From Euphorbia lathyris (lineage: Eukaryota; Streptophyta; Magnoliopsida; Malpighiales; Euphorbiaceae), in assembly GCF_963576675.1 (NCBI RefSeq), contig NC_088913.1, positions 81,033,001 through 81,097,000 on the forward strand: a stretch of 64,000 nt of DNA, read 5' to 3'. Of this stretch, positions 1-9,644 are shown piece by piece. The position numbers and the translations under genes were made by a program. Within the stretch, counting starts at the first letter, position 1, and the number at the start of each line of letters is the position of its first letter. Below the pieces are notes generated by a model. It was not told the origin of the DNA. It was given only the letters and a program-made list of their open reading frames with translations, and did no database searches.

Positions 1-214
1 AAGGCGGCTTTAATCAGATAGAGAGCCAACAAGGATCTGAACGCAGCTATCCCTGGGGAATTTTGTCTAGAGGAAAAAATGGTTGATCAGTCTATCATGG
101 AGCTGCTTAAGGCGAAGAGGCCTACTGCCACATCTAGTATCCTTAATCCCGAGATCATCGCTGCTTCTTTTGAGATCAAACCATCAATGATCTAGATGAT
201 CTAGAAATCAGGTT
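1..214 (+). pseudogene. gag fragment of a Ty3/gypsy element
   Basis: Frame 1 reads through most of this stretch and carries the words NPEIIAASFEIKPSMI, which resemble the start of the gag domain in the Athila-like elements further right (compare [12 protein letters not shown] in F and NSYEIKSGI in G). In-frame stops occur at 19-21, 193-195 and 202-204. At about 215 the sequence changes abruptly into a copia LTR that lacks its first part. I infer a broken gag remnant joined to element A by deletion or recombination. The match is short, so the assignment is tentative. Confidence 0.4.
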
Positions 215-1374
215 AGTCAACTCAAGATAACTCGGCCCGCGTTTGTCAAAAACGGTGTCGTTATGTACAAAACGCAACTCAGCATAAGAAGGATCTAGAA
301 GACCTTCAGGGAACAACTTCGGAACGAAGCTGCTGAGTTGATTCGACAAAGCGTACAAGACAGCAGCTGTCTAAGGAAAAATTCCAGACAAAGTGTTTCC
401 ACTTTGGTTAAAGTTCAGACGACACAGTATGCTGTCTAGTTGACGTTACCATAAATGGAGAGACACTCTGCCGAGCTGACCAAAAGCTGACCGAGGACAG
501 AAGATACTCAAATCTGATTGGCCGAGAGCTCTGAGAAAGTCAGGATGACAATGACAGGAAGCCGTTTCCCTCCAACGGTTATTTCGAAATTCAAAATGAC
601 CAATGCCTCAAAACGTCTCTATAAATAGTGCCATCAGAAGCTTCATTCAACACAGAACTTGATCAAGCCATTACGCTGACCAAATTTCTACACAAGTTCT
701 GCAAGCAAAGAAGCAAAGCAATCTTACACTACATTTCATATATTTGTGTAGAAGTCTAGAGTGACTATCCAATCGTCTAAAGTGTCTTAGCAAATTATTG
801 TATAGGACAAACACTTATCATTTCTAAAAGATAGAAAGGAGAGGCTGAGTACTCGGTTATAGTACTCAGCAAGAGATTAGGATTGAGTAGAGGTATAGAG
901 GAAGGTACTCTTGTTATACTCAGTTGCTAAGATAGTAAAAGGTTTGAGGCTCTACCTTTAAAGAGCTCAGTAGAGGATTCGAAATCTCGGAACGTGTTCC
1001 GAGGATAGGACGTAGGCTTAGAAGAAGCCGAACATGGATAAATCTGCTGAGTAAAGTATTTCTTACCTTTAACTCCTTATATATATTGCTTGCTTAAAAT
1101 AACCAAAAACTGACCAAGTAAAGAGGTCAAGTTGAGTTGTGCGTGTTGAACATCTGAGCTCAGGAATAGACTCTAAGTGATATCTCCTGACTCAAGCTAA
1201 GAAACTGACCTAGTCACCAGTTGACTAAGCCAGTATCTTGCTGTTTACTCAGCACCGATGTTAAAACTTTTTTCCTAAGAAAAAGAAATTTGCCCTAATT
1301 GCGAAAAAAGTTTAAATAGTTCCTAACCCCCCCCCCCCTTGGAACTATACTTGCAACATTACAAGGGAACAACA
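215..1374 (+). repeat. 5' LTR of copia element A, missing its start
   Basis: From about 215 this matches the 3' LTR at 29952-31288 and, more distantly, the LTR at 2448-3791. The first roughly 180 bp present in the other copies, including the TGTTGAAACACC terminus, are absent. The end is set at the CA of GGGAACAACA, three bases before a primer site. The LTR holds a TATA box, a run of C near 1327-1338, and a 3' end shared by all three copies. It supplies the promoter and RNA processing signals of element A. Confidence 0.85.
619..628 (+). promoter_or_regulatory. LTR TATA box, element A
   Basis: CTATAAATAG in the U3 part of the LTR. The same decamer is found at the matching place in the other two LTR copies (3032-3041 and 30540-30549). 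Confidence 0.7.
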
Positions 1375-1376
1375 AG

Positions 1377-1388
1377 TGGTATCAGAGC
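1377..1388 (+). other. primer binding site (tRNA-Met), element A
   Basis: TGGTATCAGAGC lies directly after the LTR end and is the classical primer site complementary to plant initiator methionine tRNA used by Ty1/copia elements. Minus-strand DNA synthesis of the element would start here. Confidence 0.9.
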
Positions 1389-1433
1389 TTAAAAGCTCAC
1401 GGTAAAAGGTGTAACAACCTTGAGTTGATCCCT

Positions 1434-2447
1434 ACCATAGGCGAAAATAGCACTCGGTTTCTCCTTAGAAACCAAACAACTCAGATATTGCCTGAGGGGC
1501 TGTCAATTACTAGGCCTCCCCTATTCTTCGGGTCGAACTATACCTTCTGGAAGAATAGGATGGAAAATTTCATTCAGGCTACAAACATGAGTGCATGGCT
1601 ATCTATAGTCCAAGGCCCATTTGTACCTGTCGAAGTTGTGGCTGGCCAAACAGTTGTAAAAGCTGAGGCCAAATGGACAGAGGATGATCTTAAGAAGCTC
1701 CAAAATCATGCTTCGGCTATCAATATGCTTCACTGTGCGCTCAATGCTACAGAATATAATAAAATCTCAGGTTGTGAGTTGGCACAAGAGATCTGGAAAA
1801 AGCTGGAAGTCACCTACGAGGGAACCAATAAAGTAAAGGAGTCCAAGGTGAATCAGCAGATGAGACTGTACGAGCTGTTCGAGATGAACAATGATGAGGG
1901 CATTTTAGACATGAATGCAAGGTTTACCAACATCATTAATGAGCTCAAGAGACTTGGGAAAATCTTCACTGAGGAAGAACCAAGTCAAAAAGATACTCAA
2001 GAGTCTTCCTAAATACTGGCAAGCAAAGAAGACCGCTGTTGAGGAAGCTCAGGATTTAACCACCTACAAATATGACGAACTCATCGGCTCGTTGCTGACC
2101 CATGAGATATCTATGAAAAACTTCAAGGTGAAGGAAAAATCTGAAGACAAGAAGCAGAAGTCATTTGTCATAAAAGCTGACTCCACTAACGGGAGCTCAA
2201 CTGATGGTGGGGAGATGGCCATGTTCACAAGGAAGATGAAAAGGCTATTCAGGAAGAATGACAAATATTCTAAGAAGCCTTACAGAAAGTTTGATAAGTA
2301 TAAAGCTGACTCAAGCGACAGCAAATACAAAAAGGACAGCTCAAAGCCCAGTACATGTTTTGAGTGCCATCAAACTGGCTATATTAAGTCAAGCTGCCCC
2401 ACACTGAGGAAAGACAAGAAAAGCGGCAAGAAGGCAATGGTAGCTAC
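1434..2447 (+). pseudogene. gag: gag of copia element A (broken)
   Basis: Copia-type gag (UBN2-like nucleocapsid/capsid protein) with the hallmark FFGSNYTFWKNRMENFI near the N terminus and a CCHC zinc knuckle CFECHQTGYIKSSC near the end. Three defects are visible by comparison with element B. The start ATG has become ATA. An extra C near 1980 shifts the frame (GAAGAACCAAG against GAAGAACAAG). The reading frame is cut at 2447 by element B, so the rest of gag and all of pol are separated or lost. It would have formed the virus-like particle in the cytoplasm. Not functional as it stands. Confidence 0.85.
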
Positions 2448-3791
2448 TGTAGAAACACCTTTCCACAGGATTTTGATTTGACAAAATTATTTAAGTGCAA
2501 TTAAATATTCTACAACACACTAAGTTTAAATGCTTTGATTTATTTCTACTAATGTGTTTGTTCAATGTTGAGTTTATAATTGTTATAAGACATAAAGATC
2601 ATAAGGCCCAAGCCTTATATGGAAGTCAAGGCCCAAGTCAAACAAGGCCAAGACCACTCAGCCCGCGTATCAAAACACTGCCGTTGAGTGATGAAACGCA
2701 GCTGAGCAAAGAAGGATCCAGAAGATCCACGTAGACAACTTCGGCAAGAAGCTGCTAAGCTGTCTCGACAAAATGTACAAGGCAGCCGCTGAACGCAAGG
2801 CAACTTCCAGACAAAGTATTTCCTCTTTCGGTAAAGAACAGAAGACGCAGGAAGCTGTCTGTTTGACATTACCAGAAATGGAGGAACATACTGCCACACT
2901 TACCGAAGATAGAAGATGCTGGAATCTGATTGGCTGAGAGAACTGTGCACAGACTGAGTGAAAGCGACATGTAGCCGTTTCCCTCCAACGGTTATTTTGA
3001 AATTCAAAATAACCGGATGCCTCACAGCTCTCTATAAATAGAGCCTTCAGAATCTTGATTACACATAGAACTTTGAGCAAAGCCGTTACGCTGACCAAAA
3101 GCATACAAAAGTTCTGCACCAAAAAGCAAAGCAAATCTTACACTACAAGTTTACATATCTGTGTAAAAGTCTAGAGTGATTGATCCTCAATCATCTAAGG
3201 TGTTCTAGCAATTGTTGTTTAGGACAAATCTTAATCATTTCTAGAATTAGAAAGGAGAAGCTGAGTACTCAGTTTTAGTACTTAGTGAATTAGAATAGAA
3301 GTGAGTAGAGGTATAGAGGAAGGTACTCTTGTTATACTCAGCTTCTGATTTGTAAAGGGTTTTTGAGGCTCTACCTTTAAAGAGCTCAGTAGTGGATTTG
3401 AAATCTCGGAACGTGTTCCGGGGACAGGACGTAGGCTTAGAAGAAGCCGAACCTGGATAACTCCGCTGAGTGAAGTATTTCTAACCCTTAACTCCTTATA
3501 TATTGCTTGCTTAATATAACCTAAAACTGACCAAGTAAAAGAGGTCAAGCTGAGTTGTGCGCTATAAACGACTTAGTTGAGGAATAGACTCTAAGTGCTA
3601 TTTCCTGACTTAAGCTAAGAAACTGACCTAGTCACCAGTTGACTAAGCTAGTGTCTTGCTGATTACTCCGCGCAGCTGTCATATACCTTTTTCTTAAGAA
3701 AAAGAAGTCTGCCCTAAATTTGAAAAAGGTTAAATAGTTCCTAACCCCCCCCCCCTTGGAACTATATTTGCAACCTTACAAGGGACCAACA
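2448..3791 (+). repeat. 5' LTR of copia element B
   Basis: Starts TGTAGAAACACC (the family form is TGTTGAAA) and ends CCAACA just before the primer site; about 1344 bp. It is related to, but clearly diverged from, the two LTRs of element A, which are closer to each other than to this copy. It contains the conserved TATA box and a poly-C run near 3745-3756. Confidence 0.85.
3032..3041 (+). promoter_or_regulatory. LTR TATA box, element B
   Basis: CTATAAATAG, at the same LTR position as in element A; the flanking GTCTCTATAAATAGTGCC-like context is conserved. Confidence 0.7.
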
Positions 3792-3793
3792 AG

Positions 3794-3805
3794 TGGTATC
3801 AGAGC
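3794..3805 (+). other. primer binding site (tRNA-Met), element B
   Basis: TGGTATCAGAGC, two bases after the LTR terminus CA; complementary to the 3' end of initiator tRNA-Met. Confidence 0.9.
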
Positions 3806-3853
3806 TTAAAAGCTCATTGCTAAAGGTCTAACAACCTTGAGCTGATCCCTACC

Positions 3854-4527
3854 ATGGGCGAAAACAGCACTCGGTTTCTCCCTGGAAACCAGACAACTCA
3901 GATATTACCCTAGGGACTGTCCATTACTAGCCCTCCCCTATTCTTCGGGTCAAACTATACCTTCTGGAAGAATAGGATGAAGAATTTCATTCAGTCTACA
4001 AACATGAGTGTCTGGCTATCTATAGTCCAAGGTCCGTTTGTACCTGTCAAAATTGTGGCTGGCCAAACAGTTTTGAAAGCTGAGGCTGAATGGACAGAGG
4101 ATGATCTCAAAAAGCTACAAAATCATGCTTCGGCTATAAATATGCTTCACTGTGCGCTGGATGCTGCAGAATACAACAAAATCTCAGGTTGTGAGTCAGT
4201 GCAAGAGATCTGGAAGAAGCTGGAGGTCACCTACGATGGAACCAACAAGGTGAAGGAGTCCAAGGTGAACCAACATATGAGACTGTACGAGCTGTTCGAA
4301 ATGAACAATGATGAGGGCATTTCTGAAATAAATGCAAGATTTACCAACATCATAAATGAGCTCAAGAGACTTGGAAAAATCTTCACTGAGGAAGAACAAG
4401 TCAAAAAGATACTCAGGAGTCTTCCTAAAGACTGGCAAGCCAAGAAGACTGCTGTTGAGGAAGCTCAAGATTTAACCACCTACAAATATGATGAACTCAT
4501 CGGCTCATTGCTGACCCATGAGATATC
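3854..4527 (+). pseudogene. gag: gag of copia element B, first part
   Basis: The ATG of MGENSTRFL, lost in element A, is intact here at 3854-3856, which fixes the start. A TAG at 3911-3913 replaces the GAG codon of element A, so translation would stop after about 19 codons. After that the frame is open and copia gag-like (NYTFWKNRMKNFI, then a helical region with KRLGKIFTEEEQVKKIL) up to the insertion of element C at 4528. The second half of the gene resumes at 8538. Together the halves would form a particle protein with several zinc knuckles. Confidence 0.8.
4523..4527. other. target site duplication of element C (left)
   Basis: ATATC directly left of element C; repeated at 8533-8537 directly right of it. 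Comparison with element A's uninterrupted gag (GAGATATCTATGAA) confirms the empty-site sequence. Confidence 0.85.
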
Positions 4528-5815
4528 TGTAGATACCCATTTTTGTCCGGGCCAATTTTTAAGTTTTTAATAAATTTCACTCAAAATTTAAACAATTCAT
4601 GAATTATCCAGAATACATGGTATTATCTCGAAAATAATTTATTGGGGAAAATTATGCTATTAAGGTTAATTTGTCATATTTCGGTATAAATCGGTAAAAA
4701 TGTCGAATTATATTCAAAATGCGACTTAATAGAATTAATGTATAATTTTAACCTATTATGAATTTTATTCGAGATATGTTCCTCGTATTTTGAATAAAAA
4801 TGAATTTGCTTGAATTCGAATTATAATTTATTAATTAAAGTTCAGATGGCAATCAATCGAATTAAGATTTCAATGCTTATTTATTTGTCATAAAACTATA
4901 TTTAGAAATGCCTATAGTCTGAATTGCGAATTATGATGTAACATCGTATATTAAAGTTAAAGTTAATATTGACTTTAGTTACGATTTATATTATAATTAA
5001 ACGTTTGGAATATAGTTGATTTTTAAATAACGAATTATGACAAATGGATTCAAAAATTGAGAAGTTAATAAATTAACGACAATCGAACGCTTAAAAATGG
5101 AATTTTCAGTAATAAATAAATATTGCATTATTAATATAAATATTTCTCTTATTATTTTTGTTTTTTACAGTAATTTTGACGAATCTGAAGACCAGCTTTT
5201 TACAGTAATTTTGATGAATCTGAAGACCAGCTCGCCAATGTCTGAGATACCCAGAAATTCCCGCTATCCCCAAAAAGCAAGATCAGAATGCACACTCGAT
5301 TCAAGAATATTCTAAAAAGTGATCAAATCATATTCAAATGATTGAGTTATCTCATTGCGGTACAAATCCAACAAATCGGAAGTTCGGCGAATTATTCGAA
5401 GCACGGATAATTGTCAGTTCAAGTTCGATTCCTAAGTACGGGTAATTGCTAGTTCAAGTCCGATTCCAAAACACGGGAAATTGTCAGTCAGTTCAAGCTT
5501 AATAAATTCCAAAGCTCGGGATTTTGTCTGTACAAGTCCAACAGAGTTTGCTCGGGTCACAAATAATTCAAATCCAATCTGGATCCACATCAAACTCGGA
5601 TCAAATACAGCGTCCGTCTGCAAGAATCACAACTACAGGGACCAAACAGCATTTTACCAAAAATCAATAATTCAACAAGGTGATCTCATCCAGCAGGCAT
5701 CCAAAATGTCAAAAAATACAGAGAAATGGGGCAAACGAATTGACGAGATAACCCTCAAGGGGTACAGTAGGAAATAGTGAATAATGATAAGCAATAATTC
5801 ACAGCCAATTTCTTA

Positions 5816-5825
5816 CTATAAATAG
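5816..5825 (+). promoter_or_regulatory. TATA box of solo LTR C
   Basis: CTATAAATAG on the plus strand, followed by two short repeats of a GGAAG/TTTCACTATAAAG-like stretch (5816-5925). It fits the start of the transcribed region of this LTR. Confidence 0.5.
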
Positions 5826-7500
5826 GAAGTTTCTATTACTGTAAAGGGGGAAGAAAAAAACAAACACTGAAAATCTTTCATCACTGTAATAGGAAGAGTT
5901 TTCACTATAAAGAGGGGAGGCAAGGAAAAGCTCTTCCAATATTGTAATTCTCAGAAAAGCAATCAAAAGAGCAAGGGTAAATTCATTTGCAATTTACTCA
6001 TATTCATATATATACGTACACATATCATTCATTGTCATCTGTTTTTCTTTCCTTTTTTTGTGCTCATTTCATCATAGAAATTAACCAGACAATAATCGAA
6101 CCCCGCATTTAACAGAGAACCGAAGCACCCTCCAGAGCCAATAACGGCTCTGGTTGCGTCTTCGGAACCATTCGAATAGGGCTAAGGCTATCTCCTATAT
6201 AAAACTCGAGTTCAGGACAATACGAAACAGAAATTAGAACCATATTGGGAAACAGTAGAACCAAAAACACGGCAAAGCCATCCAACACACCATTCTAAAA
6301 TCAAGTGATTACAACCAAACATCAAACCAATACAGTGAACCAAACCACAGCCGTCCTGAACCCGAACAAGCATAGCAAACATTCATCTAGCTCTTGAACT
6401 CTAGGAACTCAAGGAACCGAAAGTACCAACTCAGCAAGCATTTAACCCAAAAAATACCGAACACAGTCATAAGAGTTCTCGGAATTCAGGACGAAATCAA
6501 GAGAAATAGCCAAAACAGAGAAGGAGTAGAGAGAGAGCCATAAACCATAAAATTACCTTGCATGACGAATTAGGAGTGGACCGGACCTCCTCAGGCTACT
6601 AAACTCTTCATCGGAGGCGGAAGTCGCCACCGCCATCGCCGGAATTAGTCTGACAGAGCCTCCTACGGGCCCGAAACCAAACGAGAACCATAGACCCGGG
6701 TAAAGCGAGTAAACGAGTGAGATCGGCTAAAAAGGAGGCCGGAATTCATGGAGCCGAGGAGAGGGAGTCGATCGCCATAAGAGAAGTGAGGGGGAAGGAT
6801 AAGTTTGCGTAAGAAGGAGGAGGAGGAGAGTTGGGGATCCAAATCTTGTGAAATGGGGATGGGTTAGGTGTATGTAGAATAGGATAAGACATGGGCTTTT
6901 TCTTAGTGGGCCGAAATTGTGGTGAGAATGAAAGCCCAATCCGATTTAATTAACACCTATTAGTCTAATTACATGGTTTCGTATATCGTCGACTCATGAT
7001 AGCTAAACATATAGTTCGAATATTATTCTTTTAATAAACGTCGTAAATAAATTAGGCTAAAAATAATAATAATAATAATGAATAGGATTATTTCCTCCTA
7101 GGATAAGATACGAGATTATTCGGGATGAGATTAGTTAATCTAATGAAAATCACTTATTCATCCGTTTCGTTTTATTACAAATTAATCATATCCCCATTTA
7201 TTTAATTTTCCCGATTCATAAAGTAAATGTAAAGGTCTCGGGTGTATGTGATACACACGACCTTAATAAAAACAAAGTTAACTCGAAAAAGGCTAAATAA
7301 CGCAATGCGCGATCCTTTTAAAATGGGTTAAGTCAATAAAAAAGGTAATATCGTATAAATTCAACGATACGTGTGAGGATATTCTTCATTAGAGATTTTG
7401 CATTGGTTTTCGAGTAAATGCGTGCAGCATATATTGTATTCGAAGAAATAACACGATGAATTTCGAGATGTCCCCTCGAGCCGACGTGGTCAATCAGGTT

Positions 7501-8167
7501 AATTCGGATCGATGTGAAAACATCATCCGAATCAATAATTAAAGTAATTCGAACTAATGTGAAAACGTTATTCGAATGTGCGACCAAGTTAATTCTAGTT
7601 GATGTGAAAACGTCGCTAGAATTCGAGATGCCCCTTTAGATCTTTCATTCTATTTTATCGTAATACGTAAAATCATATCGAACTCTAATTTAATAAAGAG
7701 AAATTACGTGTACGCCGCACGTGTAATTTAAAAATAAATTAATTCGAGATGTTATCCCGAATCAATAAAAAAAAACCAAACTAATTCGGATTGACGTGAA
7801 AACATCATTCGAATTCATCTTTGAATTAATCCAAACTGATGTAAAAACGTCATTTGAATTTATAAATTAGATTAATCCAAATTGATGTGAAAACGTCATT
7901 TGAATATTAAATTAACTCGAATCGATGTGAAAACGTCATTCGAATTTATAACCATTCGGGTTGATGTGAAAACGTCACTCGAATTCATAAATCAAAACGA
8001 TTCGGATTGATGTGAAAACGTCACTCGAATTCATAAACCAAATTGATTCGGATTGATGTGAAAACGTCATCTGAATTCTCAACTAAACTAATTCGGATTG
8101 ATGTGAAAACGTCGTTCGAATTTATAACCAAACTAATTCTAATCGATGTGAAAACGTCATTAGAATT
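7501..8167. repeat. array of twelve imperfect palindromes with GTGAAAAC core
   Basis: Twelve units of about 32 bp are separated by 5-20 bp, at 7501, 7546, 7591, then 7783, 7828, 7874, 7914, 7954, 8000, 8046, 8090 and 8135. A degenerate unit lies at 7741-7762. Each unit is a left arm, GATGT, GAAA, ACGTC, and a right arm that is the reverse complement of the left. The core hardly changes, while the arms change together: AATTCGGAT with ATCCGAAT, AATTCTAG with CTAGAATT, AATCCAAA with TTTGAATT. Inner pairs also change together (AATGT with ACGTT in the second unit). As RNA each unit would be a hairpin with a GAAA tetraloop. Confidence 0.85.
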
Positions 8168-8532
8168 CAATACTAAACCTAATAACCCCAAAATCTACGA
8201 GTGCCTGGTTTATATCGATAATTCAAAGCAAAGAAAATAGCAAACACGTAATATCACAATAGTACCGATGCGTCGGGCGGGGTAGGGTGAGATCACATCT
8301 CTTCCCTACACGTAACCGGAAAGACGAACCCTGAATCTCTCCAGAGACCATCCTTACCCAAACCTAAACCATATAGAGTCAATCCAAACAGATAGGGCGA
8401 CCAATCACGCCCATATACACGTGTTTCCAAGTGATGATTGGTGGCGACTCGAAACCTTAAAACGCGAGAAGGGCAGATCGAGCCGGCCACGCACCCCGAC
8501 CTGCGTGAAAAACTGGAAGCCAGGGTGCGACA

Positions 8533-8537
8533 ATATC
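8533..8537. other. target site duplication of element C (right)
   Basis: ATATC directly after the CA terminus of element C, matching 4523-4527. Confidence 0.85.
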
Positions 8538-9603
8538 CATGAAGAACTTCAAGGTGAAGGAAAAATCCGAAGACAAGAAGCAGAAGTCACTTGTCATGAA
8601 AGCTGACTCAACTGACGATGGCTCAACTGACGATGAGGAGATGGCTATGTTCACAAGAAAAATGAAGAGGCTGTTCAAGAGAAATGACAAATACTGCAAA
8701 AAGCCTTACAAGAAGTTTGATAAGTATAAGGCTGACTCAAGCGACAGCAAATACAAAAGGGATAGCTCAAAGCCCATTACATGCTTTGAGTGCCATCAAA
8801 CTGGCCACATCAAGTCAAGCTGCCCAACACTGAGGAAAGACAAAAAGAATGGAAAAAAGGCAATGGTGGCAACGTGGAGTGACAGTGATGATTCTTCATC
8901 AACTGAAGCTGAGGCCACAGAGTGAGTGAAGATATGCTTCATGGCTGATGAACTTGCTGAGCCATGCGTTTCTGAGCATGCTGATCCTTCTGATGAATCA
9001 GACAATGAAGAGCAATCTAATGAGGTAATCTCACTCTCTCAGCTCAGAAATGAAATGGGTAATGCCCTGAGTGATCTCTATACACTTGTCAAAAAGTGTA
9101 AAAAGAAGATTAAAGCACTCAGCCGGCGCTGTGACGAAGTAGAAGAGGTCAAACTGAGTGACCTCAGATTCCTTCTACAGGACAACTCAACTCTGCATGA
9201 TAATATGAAAATCATACATGAGCATGTCTCTGAAGTCCAGTCAGTTTCAAAGAAACTGAGAAAGGACGTCACAACTATCCAAAACCAATTAAAGGTTCCA
9301 ATTAAAAGAAACACTCCGCTGAGAACTCAGTACCAAAGTACTCAGCAGATATGGAATCCCCAGAGGAAAGTCTATTGTGATTTCTGTGGGAAGAAAGGTC
9401 ATACCACTAAGGTGTGCTGGCATGCTCAGCACTGGGGTGCTGACAAGTCAGTGAGACAACCTAAACAGAAGGTTAGCTGTGACTTCTGTGGGAAAAATGG
9501 CCATACCTTACAAGTATGTCGCCATAAGATAAAATGTGATGCTTTACCTATTGAACCTAACAAGCCAGGACCCAAAAAGAATTGGGTACCTAAAAGAAAC
9601 TGA
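8538..9603 (+). pseudogene. gag: gag of copia element B, second part
   Basis: Continues the gag interrupted at 4527. It contains a CCHC knuckle CFECHQTGHIKSSC near 8780-8825, then a TGA at 8923-8925 in an acidic linker, then an open continuation in the same frame. That continuation has a coiled-coil-like stretch and two further knuckles of the form CDFCGKxGHTxxVC, near 9370 and 9480. Three knuckles are a rich nucleic-acid-binding tail. The frame ends at 9601-9603. The copia gag-pol is normally one frame, but here the pol frame resumes in another phase at about 9640, so at least one frameshift lies between. Confidence 0.8.
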
Positions 9604-9644
9604 TCACAATGTAGGTAAGCCTGAGTTGTGCTGAGAAGTCAAAG

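Larger units (their letters stand above)
4528..8532 (+). mobile_element. solo LTR, Tat/Ogre-type Ty3/gypsy (element C)
   Basis: A 4005-bp insertion bounded by ATATC duplications, starting TGTAGATACCC and ending GGGTGCGACA, so with TG and CA termini. I find no internal copy of either terminus, no primer site and no pol ORF, so it reads as one long solo LTR left by recombination. The very long LTR, the GTGCGACA end and the GGTGGCGACTC stretch near 8442 fit what I recall of plant Tat/Ogre LTRs. It contains a TATA box, a long AT-rich noncoding part (4530-5800, 6950-7490) and a palindrome array. It has no credible protein-coding gene. An alternative is a non-autonomous element. Confidence 0.7.

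Noticed and set aside
6727..6939. Minus-strand frame of 70 codons in solo LTR C
   Set aside because: Low complexity, no homologue recognised, inside an LTR with a plus-strand promoter.
7501..8167. Repeats with spacers that look like a CRISPR array
   Set aside because: Context is a plant LTR; units vary, are palindromes with covarying arms, and spacers are short related AT-rich sequence. No cas genes.
8043..8240. Open frame with repeated RIDVKTS words
   Set aside because: It is only the translation of the palindrome array; no codon bias or homologous protein expected.
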